From: SG8-40 sp963792855
GTDB lineage: Bacteria; Pseudomonadota; Gammaproteobacteria; Burkholderiales; Eutrophovitaceae
DNA length: 64,000 bases
Reading direction: 5' to 3'
Assembly: GCA_963792855.1 (NCBI GenBank)
Contig: CAWBXZ010000008.1
Location: 1 to 64,000 of the forward strand
Shown piece by piece: positions 18,360 to 27,340 of this stretch. Numbering within the stretch: position 1 is the first letter of the stretch; each line of letters begins with the position of its first letter. The translations under genes and the position numbers were made by a program. A model generated the notes under the pieces. The model saw only the letters and a list, made by a program, of their open reading frames with translations. It was not told the origin of the DNA and searched no databases.

Positions 18360-18619
18360 GGGTTTCCCTGGTTCAAACAGATCGCGAGCGATCGCGGTTG
18401 GTGTCGGTCACGGCATCCGTGCAAATGACCGACCGTCGCTCAGATGTGAATCTTTTTCACCCGATCTGTCAATACCAATACCCGGTGGCTGTCACAGTTC
18501 GCAAGGATGCTGGCGCGATCGACTGGAAGCGCGATGCTTTGTGACGGCAGTGCTGGCATGAAACCGGTAGTGGAGACCGGCGCTTTCCCCGAGCGGACGA
18601 TTTCGGGCTGTCGGCGGTT

Positions 18620-19516
18620 TCAGCGGGCAGCTTCGATCTGCTGGCTGGCGTTCCGGTATTCGCCGTCGATGAAACGTGTCACTTCGTCCACGACGGGCAA
18701 TCCATCGGCGAGTGTGGAAAATGCTGCGACAGTGCGCCCGTGGCCGACGTCGGGGTAAAAGATTTCGCGAACGCCAACGTCTGCCTGACGCAGTCGCGCC
18801 GCAAGACGCCGTGTGTTTCGCGGGATCACCGTCGTGTCGGCATCGCCGCTGATCAACAGCGCCGGCGGCGCTGCCGCCGAGACGAATTCGATGGGTTGTG
18901 TGGACCGGGGTGCCGGGTCCCCGAAAATGTTCTTCAGCCGCCCGCTTTGCAACGGCAGGAAGTCATACGGTCCCGACAGGCCGATCCATCCTGCCAGTTG
19001 TTTTGGGGAATGCGCGTGCGCATCAAGATAGCTCGCATCGAGCGCAAGCATCGCCGCGATGTGCGCGCCGGCGGAGTGGCCCATCAGAAAAATCCGAGCC
19101 GGATCGCCGTTGAACCGTGATGCGTTCTCGAGCGTCCAGGTCACCGCAAGTGCCCCGTCCTCGACGAATCGCGGGAAAACGACTTCGGGATAGACGCGGT
19201 AGTCGGGAACGACTGCGATGAAACCCTTGGCAGCCAACGTGCGCCCGACAAAGCGGTAGTCCGCCTTGCTGCCGCTGTCCCAGCCGCCGCCATAGAAAAA
19301 CACCACCACGGGTGCCGGCTGCTGGCGGACGTTGACAGGCTCGAACAGGTCGAGCTTCTGGCGGCTCAGCGGGCCATAGGCGATGTCTGCGTGCTCGCGT
19401 GCCTGCTCCGCGGGCGAGAAGGTATTGAGATACAGAAACGGGGAGCAGCCAGCCAGCAGGCTTGCCGTTACTGCGGCGACGAGGTATTGGCGAAGTGGCA
19501 TGGAAGGTTTCGACAT
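18620..19516 (-). CDS. alpha/beta-hydrolase lipoprotein (carboxylesterase type)
   Basis: 298 residues from ATG 19516 (or ATG 19501, five codons later). A lipoprotein signal with lipobox LLAGC is present, so the enzyme is probably anchored in a membrane outside the cytoplasm. The oxyanion motif FFYGGGWDSGSK replaces the HGGG of the hormone-sensitive-lipase family, and the nucleophile is the Ser of GHSAG. Asp and His candidates follow in SGDADTTV and DVGHGR. It fits BD-FAE/esterase hydrolases acting on small esters. Substrate unknown. Confidence 0.85.
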   Translation of the reverse strand: MSKPSMPLRQYLVAAVTASLLAGCSPFLYLNTFSPAEQAREHADIAYGPLSRQKLDLFEPVNVRQQPAPVVVFFYGGGWDSGSKADYRFVGRTLAAKGFIAVVPDYRVYPEVVFPRFVEDGALAVTWTLENASRFNGDPARIFLMGHSAGAHIAAMLALDASYLDAHAHSPKQLAGWIGLSGPYDFLPLQSGRLKNIFGDPAPRSTQPIEFVSAAAPPALLISGDADTTVIPRNTRRLAARLRQADVGVREIFYPDVGHGRTVAAFSTLADGLPVVDEVTRFIDGEYRNASQQIEAAR

Positions 19517-19703
19517 TTGATTTGCCGTTTGGTGCGCACGAAGTGCTGACACGCCTTGAAGAAGTCCGGCCGATCCGTGGCAGCCGGCGGTTTTGACCCT
19601 GTTTGTTGCGATCCGGTGTTGCAGCTCGCTCGTGTGGAATGAACACACCGCGCTCTCTGCACGTTGTCTCGCGCCAAAGCAGCCACCGACGCGTCGAACA
19701 AAC

Positions 19704-19720
19704 ATGCGTTAACAGGCCCT
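19704..19720. repeat. 17-bp intergenic repeat, copy 1
   Basis: ATGCGTTAACAGGCCCT, identical to 28236-28252 on the same strand. Both copies lie in gene-free sequence. Confidence 0.6.
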
Positions 19721-19781
19721 AGCCAAACAGAGCCGTTCGCGCCAGAATGCGCTGGTTTCAGGCGAATTGGAAGGAGGCGAG

Positions 19782-19967
19782 ATGAGCGAGCAGAAGAAAA
19801 ATCCTCTGGTTGGAATCGCCGCGGTGATCGGCGGGATATCACTGTGTATCGTTTTTGTCATTGCCATTTTCGCGAAGGCGCAACTCGTGGTCGCTGTGTG
19901 GATCGTGGCGGCACTCGCGGTGATGGGAATCGGTCTCGGGTTTTTTGCGTCACGCGGCCCTGACTAG
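19782..19967 (+). CDS. small two-helix membrane protein
   Basis: 61 residues from ATG 19782, which follows a strong AAGGAGG (19771-19777). Two hydrophobic stretches (about 10-32 and 36-56) are joined by a short loop; the N-terminus is polar (MSEQKKNP). No family was recognised. The clear ribosome site and tidy topology support a real gene. The DUF2914 gene follows 118 bp downstream. Confidence 0.6.
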   Translation: MSEQKKNPLVGIAAVIGGISLCIVFVIAIFAKAQLVVAVWIVAALAVMGIGLGFFASRGPD

Positions 19968-20085
19968 CGCTTGCATTGACACATCACGGGTAGATGAGGG
20001 AGGCAAGGCCCAACAAGGCATGATGCCTTGCTTGCCCGGATCGCGTGAGCGGATGCCCGACATTCTGTGCGAAAGGAGAACGGAT

Positions 20086-20454
20086 TTGAAAAAGTTTGTT
20101 TTTGCGATGGTTGCGATGTGTCTGACGCTGCCGGGTCTTGCACTGTCGGCGGGTTCGATATCCGAGGCGAAGCTTGGGAAGGGTATTGTTGACCGCGAAA
20201 TTTCGGAAGAAACCAGCACGTTTGCGCTGAACGAGACGGCTTATCTGTGGATGCGAGTGGTAGATGGACAGGGCGAAACCATTACCGTGACATGGTCCGC
20301 GGGCGATCAGTCGTTTGAGGTTCCGCTCCCGATTGGCAGCAACTCCTGGCGCACCTGGTCGAGCAAGAAATTGCATCTTCCGGGTGAGTGGACCGTCACG
20401 GTTACCGATCCCGCAGGAACGACGCTGCATCAGGCCACGCTGACCGTGCAATAG
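20086..20454 (+). CDS. DUF2914-domain periplasmic protein
   Basis: 122 residues from TTG 20086, supported by AAAGGAG 9 bp before and by the signal peptide it creates (LKKFVFAMVAMCLTLPGLA). The mature domain matches DUF2914: tryptophan-rich beta structure with AYLWMRVVDGQG, TVTWSAGDQ, SWRTWSSKKL and GEWTVTVTDPAG. Family members carry this domain as a lone periplasmic module or fused to membrane parts; function is not known. Confidence 0.75.
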   Translation: MKKFVFAMVAMCLTLPGLALSAGSISEAKLGKGIVDREISEETSTFALNETAYLWMRVVDGQGETITVTWSAGDQSFEVPLPIGSNSWRTWSSKKLHLPGEWTVTVTDPAGTTLHQATLTVQ

Positions 20455-20482
20455 CGCGGTCAGTCAGCCGGTCAATGCCCGG

Positions 20483-21100
20483 CTACGCTGGCTTGCGCCG
20501 CTGATACCAACGGTCAATCCAGTAGTCGATGCTGAAATAGCGGCCGCCACCGGTGAAGAGCAGCGAAAGCAGCATGATGAAATAGGTGGCAGCAAATTCG
20601 ATCCCGTTGTTCAGAACCGTGATCGAGCCGCGGCCGGTGAGCCAGCCGTAGTTTCCGTGTTCCTTGAGCAGTTCGATCGCCTTGGCCTTGCGGGGCGCAG
20701 CCTCCATCACGCGCTCGTTTGCGAGCCAACTCGATGAATCGGAGATGGCGAGCCAGCCATTGTCCCAGTGCACCGTCAGCATCGCGACCAGCATGGTGAT
20801 GGCCAATGGAATCGCGACCAGCCGCGTTGCCAGGCCGGCGATCAGGGCGATCCCGCCGAAGAACTCTGCACCAGCGGCCAGCGCCGTCATGACGTATGGA
20901 AACGGCAGGCCCAGGCCCCAGTCGGGATTGCCGAACCATTGGGCGGTCGATTCGAAATTGGCGAGCTTCATCCACCCGGCCTGCATCATTACCGGCGCAA
21001 GATAGAGGCGCAGCAGCAGCGGCGGCAGTCCGTCAAGAGGGGCGAGAATGGATGTGAATCGATCGTAGAGTGTTCGGGTGCCAGCCAGCAGCGATGTCAT
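20483..21100 (-). CDS. DoxX-family protein, HvfX type
   Basis: 205 residues from ATG 21100; in-frame sequence further upstream has no family character. The sequence follows HvfX closely: LLLRLYLAPVMMQAGWMKLA, WFGNPDWGLGLPFP, MLVAMLTVHWDNGWLAIS and NNGIEFAATYFIMLL, with four membrane helices. HvfX accompanies HvfA/HvfB/HvfC, makers of copper-binding modified peptides, and may supply redox help in the membrane. None of those partners is adjacent here. The only metallophore-like gene in view is the BufA2 homologue at 50.1 kb. Confidence 0.8.
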   Translation of the reverse strand: MTSLLAGTRTLYDRFTSILAPLDGLPPLLLRLYLAPVMMQAGWMKLANFESTAQWFGNPDWGLGLPFPYVMTALAAGAEFFGGIALIAGLATRLVAIPLAITMLVAMLTVHWDNGWLAISDSSSWLANERVMEAAPRKAKAIELLKEHGNYGWLTGRGSITVLNNGIEFAATYFIMLLSLLFTGGGRYFSIDYWIDRWYQRRKPA

Positions 21101-21331
21101 AAGTCCGTCCTTGCGAAAATCCGGTGAGTGGTGCTGATACGGCTTGTGACGCTGATCTGGATGCGGTCCGGGTGTGGGGATTGAGGCGATGCAGTGCAAC
21201 ATCCGCTTGCCCGCGGACCCCGGGGTACGGCGGCCATGGTCGGCCCGATTACCTGCAGCAGGCCCAACGAGCGTCAAGACCTATGCCATCATGTCGGTGC
21301 GTGATCGGATTTCTATCGAAGGGGATGCAAA

Positions 21332-21547
21332 ATGGCGAAGAGCGCAGTATCTGCGGCGTCGATCATCGGTATCGCGTTACTGGTCGCAGGCGTTGGTCTG
21401 GCTTTCTGGGGATACCAGTTGTCGGGCTCGTTCACCTCACAAATCACCGAAGTCGTCACAGGCTCGCAAACCGACAAGGTCATGGCGTTGTATATCGGCG
21501 GGGCCGTAAGTATTGTTGTCGGCGTCTATATGCTCATCAAGAGCTAG
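21332..21547 (+). CDS. DUF3185 small membrane protein
   Basis: 71 residues from ATG 21332. Two membrane helices flank a conserved linker (SQITEVVTGSQTDKVM), which is the DUF3185 pattern. Unknown role; relatives often lie beside stress-membrane genes such as the GlsB homologue that starts 16 bp downstream. Confidence 0.75.
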   Translation: MAKSAVSAASIIGIALLVAGVGLAFWGYQLSGSFTSQITEVVTGSQTDKVMALYIGGAVSIVVGVYMLIKS

Positions 21548-21563
21548 AACGCCTGGAGGTGTC

Positions 21564-21812
21564 ATGATTACAAACATCATCATTTTTCTGGCAATTGGCG
21601 CCGTGGCCGGGTGGCTCGCCGGCAACATCATGAAGGGAAGAGGCTTCGGTGCCGCAGGCAACATCGTGGTGGGGATCGTCGGCGCCATGATCGGCGGTTT
21701 CATGTTCGGTCTGGTCGGCATTTCGGCGGGAGGCCTGTTGGGCTCGATCGTTACAGCCACTGTGGGTGCCATCGTCTTGTTGTTTCTGATCGGAGCCATC
21801 AGGAAATCCTGA
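21564..21812 (+). CDS. GlsB/YeaQ/YmgE-family stress membrane protein
   Basis: 82 residues from ATG 21564, with CTGGAGG 5-11 bp before it. The family core GAVAGWLAGNIMKGRGFGAAGNIVVG is followed by two Gly-rich helices. These small inner-membrane proteins are induced under acid or general stress in enterobacteria. Probably co-transcribed with the DUF3185 gene. Confidence 0.9.
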   Translation: MITNIIIFLAIGAVAGWLAGNIMKGRGFGAAGNIVVGIVGAMIGGFMFGLVGISAGGLLGSIVTATVGAIVLLFLIGAIRKS

Positions 21813-22051
21813 GTGACCGGTAGCCTTCTCGAACAGCTGTAATTGGTGCCAGGGTTTGCGAGGCAAGTCGCCGCGGGCAAAGCGTCCGAATAAACCGGGT
21901 AGTCAGTCCGGGTAAACGGAAATGCCCGAACCGTGTAACAGCCATGCGGTAGGGTTGCAACCGTCAGTCAGCCGGGACGTGCCTTTCGGGGCGCCGTTAC
22001 TGAAAATAGCGGCTTTCGTTCGTTAGCGGTTCGTGATGTAAACACGCCAGA

Positions 22052-22765
22052 CTACGTTTGTTCGTTGCCCGCGCCCAGAAATTCGTCCACCAGCGTCGCG
22101 TCGCTCAGCAATTTGTCGCGATCGACTTCCCGTGCAACGCTGCCGCTTTCCATTACGAAAGCACGGTCTGCCAGCGAGCTGGCGAAATCCAGGTTCTGTT
22201 CGACGAGCAATATCGTTAATCCGTAACGCTGTCTCGCCTGCATGAGGTGTTGCTGAATTTCGTCCAGCAGCGAAGGCTGGATACCCTCGGACGGTTCGTC
22301 GAGCAACAGCAGCTTTGGGCGCAGTACCAGTGCGCGGGCCAGCGCCAGCAACTGTTGCTGTCCACCACTCAGGCTGCTGCCGAGGTCGTTCAACTTTGGC
22401 CGCAAAATGGGGAAATCCTCGAGCGCTTCGTCGATGGTGGAGAGCGGCAGTCTCCGGGCGCGAACGCCAACGAGAAGATTTTCACGCACCGTCAGTTTCG
22501 AGAAAATCTCCCGCCCCTGCGGCACGTAACCCAAACCCAATCGTGCGCGCTGTGGCGGTGACATGTTGGTGATGTCCTGGCCTTCGAGAATGACGCGGCC
22601 GCTGCGTGTCTTTATCAGGCCAGCCAGCGTCTTGACCAACGTCGTCTTGCCGATGCCGTTGCGTCCGAGTACCGCAACGATTTGTCGTGATTCCAGCGTG
22701 ATGCCGAAACCGGTCAGAACCATCAACTCGCCATATCCGGCGCGCAGATCATCAACGCGCAGCAT
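22052..22765 (-). CDS. branched-chain/urea-type ABC transporter ATPase (LivF/UrtE-like)
   Basis: 237 residues from ATG 22765, overlapping the upstream fused gene by 14 bp. Walker A GRNGIGKTT, signature LSGGQQQ and Walker B LLLLDEPSEGIQP are intact. GIQP after Walker B is typical of LivF/UrtE. With the other three genes (22.7-26.9 kb) it forms a complete HAAT-family importer energised by two different ATPases. Confidence 0.9.
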   Translation of the reverse strand: MLRVDDLRAGYGELMVLTGFGITLESRQIVAVLGRNGIGKTTLVKTLAGLIKTRSGRVILEGQDITNMSPPQRARLGLGYVPQGREIFSKLTVRENLLVGVRARRLPLSTIDEALEDFPILRPKLNDLGSSLSGGQQQLLALARALVLRPKLLLLDEPSEGIQPSLLDEIQQHLMQARQRYGLTILLVEQNLDFASSLADRAFVMESGSVAREVDRDKLLSDATLVDEFLGAGNEQT

Positions 22766-24575
22766 CGCGCCCCCGTCCGAGATAAATCCTTCTGACTTCA
22801 GAATCGCTACTCAGGTCGTCGAAATTGCCTTGTCTGAAGACACCGCCCCGGTAGAGCATGACAACCGGCGCGTCGAGCGCGCGCACGAAGGCCATATCGT
22901 GTTCGACGACGACAACGGTGTGATCGGCCGAGAGCTGGCGGATCAGTTCGAGCGTGCGTTTGCGTTCCTCCTGCGTCATTCCGGCCGCGGGTTCGTCAAA
23001 CAGCATGACGGGCGGATTCTGTGCGATCAGCATGCCGATTTCGAGCCACTGTTGCTCACCATGCGACAGATTGGCCGCCAATGCATCGCGTTTTCCGAGC
23101 AAGCCGACTGTCTCGAGAATCGTTGTCTCGGATGCGGGTCGTTGCCTGTGCTTTCGTGGTGCTGTCAGCGCGAGCGAAATGTTCTGTCTGACTGTCAGGC
23201 CATGGAAGATGCTCGGTACCTGCAGCTTGATGCCGAGTCCACGCCGTGCCCGCTCGTGGATGGGGGTGCCGGTCACGTCGACGCCATTGAGTTTTACCCG
23301 GCCCTGGGAAACCTTGTGGCGGCCCGACAGCAAGCCGAACAGGGTGCTCTTGCCGGCGCCGTTGGGCCCGACGATGGCCTGAATGTTGTGTTGCCCGAAT
23401 TCGAGCGTGACATCCTCCAGTACGACCGAGCCGCCAAAGCGTTTCCCGACACCGAGAGCGGCAAGACTTCCGCGTGACGCCGGTGCGCTGCCATTGCGGG
23501 CTTGGACGCTCTCCGGATCTGCCGCGGTCGGCGACGGGCTTGCCGGTGCTGTCTCGCCGTTGCCTGATCGCGCGCGGCGGAGCAGGCCTTGCAACCTGGC
23601 AGTCAGTGCCGGGACGATTCCTCCGGGAAAAACCAGAACCATGATTACCAGCATGATGCCGAGAATCAATGGCGTCTGTTGCGCGACGATCTTGTCGGCC
23701 TGATCGGAAATCCACTGCACGGCAATCACACCGAAGAATGCGCCCAGCAGAGAACCGCGTCCGCCGACCATCACCCAGATGACGACCAGCGCGGCCTGCG
23801 GCAGGCTGAACACCGCGGGGTTGATAAAGGTACCCCATGCGGTAAACAGTCCGCCGCCGATTCCGGCGATCGCACCACCAATGACGAACACGCCGAGCTT
23901 GTGAAAGCGCACGTCGTAGCCCAGCAGTTCCATGCGCACTTCGTTCTCACGCAGCCCGGCGAGAATTTCGCCATATCGCCCGGTGATGAGAAACTGCACG
24001 AAGGCATAGAGCGCACCGGCGAGGCAAACGGCAAAGGTGAATAACTCCCGGTAGCTCAGTTCGCCGTCGCCAAAAGCGATTCCCGGAACCGACGGCATGC
24101 CGTTGAAGCCGCCAAGGTGTGCTGCGCCGATTCGGTATTCCGGTCCGGCAGTGCTCGACATGACGGTATAGAGGATCAGCGTAACGGACAGTGTCACGAT
24201 GGCCAGGTAGACATCGCCGACACGGCCGTAGAAGGTCACGTATCCGAGCAGTGCCGTGAACAGCGCGGCAACACAGGCACCGAGAATCAGGGCACTGAGC
24301 GTTTCACCGGTCGTGGGAAAGAAATTGAAAGCGGCAACGGCAAACGCATAGCCGCCGATACCGAAGAACGCATTTTGTCCGAAGCTGAAAATACCGGCGA
24401 CGCCCCAGACCAGCGTCAGGCTGAGTGCGAGGATGCCGAAACTCAGCCACAGCGTCCATTTCAGCTCCGTTGCCGTGGACAATAACGGCGACAGGGCGAG
24501 AACCGTGATCACCACGACAAGCGGCCACAGCAATCCGCGCCGGGAAACGCTCCGCAGCCAGGGGGCGAGCGTCAT
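22752..24575 (-). CDS. LivM-LivG fusion: permease joined to ABC ATPase
   Basis: 607 residues from ATG 24575. Residues 1 to about 330 are a LivM/UrtC-type permease with about ten helices and the motif AGLRENEVRMELLGYD. A Pro/Ala/Ser-rich linker (about 335-372) leads to a LivG/UrtD-type ATPase with Walker A GPNGAGKST, signature LSHGEQQ and Walker B VMLFDEPAAGMT. LSHGEQQW rather than LSGGQ is usual for UrtD. Fusion of these subunits is known in parts of the family. Sequence across the linker is open without a stop, so the fusion is not an assembly artefact of one shifted base. Confidence 0.9.
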   Translation of the reverse strand: MTLAPWLRSVSRRGLLWPLVVVITVLALSPLLSTATELKWTLWLSFGILALSLTLVWGVAGIFSFGQNAFFGIGGYAFAVAAFNFFPTTGETLSALILGACVAALFTALLGYVTFYGRVGDVYLAIVTLSVTLILYTVMSSTAGPEYRIGAAHLGGFNGMPSVPGIAFGDGELSYRELFTFAVCLAGALYAFVQFLITGRYGEILAGLRENEVRMELLGYDVRFHKLGVFVIGGAIAGIGGGLFTAWGTFINPAVFSLPQAALVVIWVMVGGRGSLLGAFFGVIAVQWISDQADKIVAQQTPLILGIMLVIMVLVFPGGIVPALTARLQGLLRRARSGNGETAPASPSPTAADPESVQARNGSAPASRGSLAALGVGKRFGGSVVLEDVTLEFGQHNIQAIVGPNGAGKSTLFGLLSGRHKVSQGRVKLNGVDVTGTPIHERARRGLGIKLQVPSIFHGLTVRQNISLALTAPRKHRQRPASETTILETVGLLGKRDALAANLSHGEQQWLEIGMLIAQNPPVMLFDEPAAGMTQEERKRTLELIRQLSADHTVVVVEHDMAFVRALDAPVVMLYRGGVFRQGNFDDLSSDSEVRRIYLGRGRDAAR

Positions 24576-24704
24576 CGGAACGGGCGCCCGATTTCAACGC
24601 GGACGTTTCGGGTCGCCGCTTCTGTCATGCTCGCCTGCGTATTTCACGAGGGAATCGCTTTGCACATACGTGGCATACGTAATCGTCTTCTCGAAACATG
24701 CGGG

Positions 24705-25571
24705 CTAGAGCTGACGTGACCAGTTTGCCGACAGCCCGCCCGGAAGCAGTCGCACCATCACGATTGCGGTGACCAGCAACGCTGTCAGGCCCCACAGGGT
24801 CGTGAACATTTGCGAGACGACGTTGGCGATACCGCCGAGCAAGGTCGACGCCGATAACGTCCCGAGCAGGAACGCCGGCCCGCCGGTTACCACGGTCATG
24901 AATGCCTGCCCGACATAGCTTTGGCCGACACCCGGGCTGACCGCGACCATCGGGGAAATCAGGCCGCCGCCGAGACCGGCGAGGGCGCACCCGAGGACGA
25001 ATGTCGACAGGTTCACGCGGCGTACTTCGACCCCTAGCACGCTTGCCATCTCGGGATTGTCGGAAGCCGCCCGCGCAAGCAACCCGTATCGCGTCGACTT
25101 GAACAGTGCGTAGAGCAGGGCAGTGATGAGAACCGTCACCACCGGCAGGAACAGTGAGTATTGCGAGACGGTGTAGCTGCCGATCTCGACAAAGCCTCCC
25201 GGCGTGCCAATCCCCGGCGGGGCTGTGCCAAAGACATTGATCGCGATCTGGTAGAGGATCAGGCTGAGCCCCGATGTCACCAGCAGCGTGTCGATCAGGC
25301 GCCGTCCGTACAGCGGCCGGATGAACGCGAGTTCGACCAACACGCCTACGAGCGCACAAACCAGCGGTGCGCACAGAATCGCGAGCCATATCGGAAAACC
25401 GCCTGCTCTGACGGCAACCGTGGTCGCGAACGCTCCGATCATCAGGAACTCGCCGTGCGCCATGTTGACAATGCGCATCAGGCCGAAAATCACGGCCAGG
25501 CCGAGCGACGTCAGCATCAGAATCGCGATGCTCGTCAGCGCCGATAACGCGATGACGATGATCTCGTCCAT
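24705..25571 (-). CDS. LivH/UrtB-like permease
   Basis: 288 residues from ATG 25571. Eight or more hydrophobic helices with the family motifs SLGLAVIFGLMRIVNMAHGEFLMIGA at the start and LARAASDNPEMASVLGV in the cytoplasmic loop. It pairs with the LivM half of the fused protein to form the membrane channel. There is 129 bp before the fused gene and 44 bp after the binding-protein gene on the same strand. Confidence 0.9.
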   Translation of the reverse strand: MDEIIVIALSALTSIAILMLTSLGLAVIFGLMRIVNMAHGEFLMIGAFATTVAVRAGGFPIWLAILCAPLVCALVGVLVELAFIRPLYGRRLIDTLLVTSGLSLILYQIAINVFGTAPPGIGTPGGFVEIGSYTVSQYSLFLPVVTVLITALLYALFKSTRYGLLARAASDNPEMASVLGVEVRRVNLSTFVLGCALAGLGGGLISPMVAVSPGVGQSYVGQAFMTVVTGGPAFLLGTLSASTLLGGIANVVSQMFTTLWGLTALLVTAIVMVRLLPGGLSANWSRQL

Positions 25572-25615
25572 GCTGGTCTGCCGCCGGCCGTCCGTTAGGT
25601 CAGGTACTGATCAGA

Positions 25616-26944
25616 TCAGATGTTGGGCAATATCATGCGGTGCGAGTTTTTGTCCTTGCCGACCAGGTCACACGATTCCGATCCCGGTACCGTGGTAGCC
25701 GGTTGAACCTGTCGTTGTGTGTCGAGAATCTCGTACTCGCGTTTGTCGTTGACTCGAGCGAGGTTGATGTCCTGGATGTTGCGATGTGATGTCGCATCCA
25801 TGAGGACCCTCCCGCTCGGGCCATTGAACGGTATTCCCGATTCCATCGCCGCGACGACCTGGTTGAGTTCCGTCGTGCCCGCCGCCTCGACTGCCATTTT
25901 CCACTGATGCCAGCCGTTCCAGACTTGCGCCGGCAGGTCCATCAGCGGCCCCGCGTCGGGATATTGCCGGCGGTACATCGACACGAACGCCTTGTTCTGT
26001 GGATAGGGAAGTGTCTCGAAGTAGGAATAGGCGACAACGATTCCATTGGTTTCCTCGGGGGCCAGAACCATTTGCTCGTTAGCCAGCCCGAAGGACGGCG
26101 ACACGATGGCGATGTTGCGGTTAAGACCCGCCGCGGCAAACTGGCGGTAGAACGCCATGTGATTGCCGCCGACCAGGTTACTCATGATGACGCTCGGTTT
26201 TGCCGACTGAATCTTGCGGATCGTCGAGCCGAAATCGGAAACGTCCAGCGGGATGAATTCCACGCCTTCGATGGTGCCGCCAGCCTGCGCTACCAGAGTC
26301 TTCGTCCATGCCGTCGCGACGTGGCCGTAAATGTAATCGGCTGCAACGACGTAGAACTTGTTGCCGGCATTCTTCACGGCCCAGTCGACGAGCGGTGTTT
26401 CCATTTGCAGGCAGTCCGAGCCCTGCATGAAGGTGAACTTGTCGCACTCGCCGCCTTCGTCCACGCTCGGGAAGAAAAGGAGTTTGTTGTTCTTGCTCAG
26501 TATTGGCCGGGCAGCCTCGCGCGAGGCGCCGGTGATGCATCCCACCACGATCGAAATGTCGTCGTTGACGCCGATTTCCTGCGCGTACCGGGAATACAAC
26601 TCTATCTTCGACTGCGTGTCATATTCGTGAAGTTTCACCTGACGGCCGAGTACGCCGCCGTTTTTGTTGATGTGCTGTATCGCCATGCGCGAAACGTTCA
26701 TTTCGGGAAGGCCGTAAATGCTCAGGCCGCCGGTTACGTCGAACATGCTGGCAACGTGAATCGGACCGTCGGCGGCATAGCTGCGTGAAATTCCGCCCAG
26801 CATCGCTGTTCCGGCGATGGCCGTGGAGGCCTTCAGAAACTTGCGGCGCGTTGTCCCTGCTGCAGGTGTGGTGAGTGCGCTCGATTCGTCCGGCGTCGCC
26901 TCATTGCTGGCGATCGTATCGCCTTGCTTGCCATTTACGGCCAT
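25616..26944 (-). CDS. Tat-exported ABC substrate-binding protein (amide/urea-type)
   Basis: 442 residues from ATG 26944, with GGAAGGAG 8-15 bp before it. A twin-arginine leader (TRRKFLKASTAIAGTAMLGG) ends near YAADG. The mature part is a type I periplasmic fold of the Peripla_BP_5 group (IHVASMFDVTGGLSIYGLPE, VVGCITGASREAARPILSKN, FVVAADYIYGH-like segment, SFGLANEQM). This group includes AmiC and urea-binding UrtA rather than classical LivJ. Ligand unknown. As first gene of the operon it sets the likely promoter in the 26945-27340 gap. No urease or amidase is adjacent. Confidence 0.85.
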   Translation of the reverse strand: MAVNGKQGDTIASNEATPDESSALTTPAAGTTRRKFLKASTAIAGTAMLGGISRSYAADGPIHVASMFDVTGGLSIYGLPEMNVSRMAIQHINKNGGVLGRQVKLHEYDTQSKIELYSRYAQEIGVNDDISIVVGCITGASREAARPILSKNNKLLFFPSVDEGGECDKFTFMQGSDCLQMETPLVDWAVKNAGNKFYVVAADYIYGHVATAWTKTLVAQAGGTIEGVEFIPLDVSDFGSTIRKIQSAKPSVIMSNLVGGNHMAFYRQFAAAGLNRNIAIVSPSFGLANEQMVLAPEETNGIVVAYSYFETLPYPQNKAFVSMYRRQYPDAGPLMDLPAQVWNGWHQWKMAVEAAGTTELNQVVAAMESGIPFNGPSGRVLMDATSHRNIQDINLARVNDKREYEILDTQRQVQPATTVPGSESCDLVGKDKNSHRMILPNI

Positions 26945-27340
26945 TCTGTTTCTCCTTCCCGGTGGGTTTCTTCTGGTTTCGTATCGTTCGGTTCTCGTTA
27001 GCGGCGGCAGGTGAGCCGCCGGACACGATTCCGGCATTGAGCGTCGTATCGGTACGCGCGGGCCAGTGTACCAGACGCTTTCGGGCGTTACGTTCCCCAC
27101 GTTCTTGCCTCGCAGCGCAGAGCCTTGACAGGGGATGGCGTGCAACGCAAAGTGCCGATTCCTTCGACACCTTCTACCGCCATGGTTGTTTCCTACACCA
27201 TGGTTGTCTCCTACACCATGGTTGCTTCAGTGCAGCATGGTTGCGCACGATGGTACGGTAGCATGCGAAAACCGGCAGGGCCTGCGCCTGGAACTTTGGA
27301 CGACTGCCTGAACAAACTGAAAACATCACGGAGAACGAGT
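26945..27340. other. 396-bp intergenic region between ABC operon and MOSC gene
   Basis: No gene seen. It separates divergent genes and contains the 18-bp tandem repeat at 27180-27228. Confidence 0.5.
27180..27228. repeat. 18-bp tandem repeat, about 2.7 copies
   Basis: Unit CCATGGTTGTTTCCTACA at 27180-27197, a copy with one change at 27198-27215, and a partial third from 27216; a shorter CATGGTTGC recurs near 27236. Each unit holds the palindrome CCATGG. Confidence 0.8.

Noticed and set aside
27171..27240. CRISPR array
   Set aside because: Units are directly adjacent without spacers and there are no cas genes.
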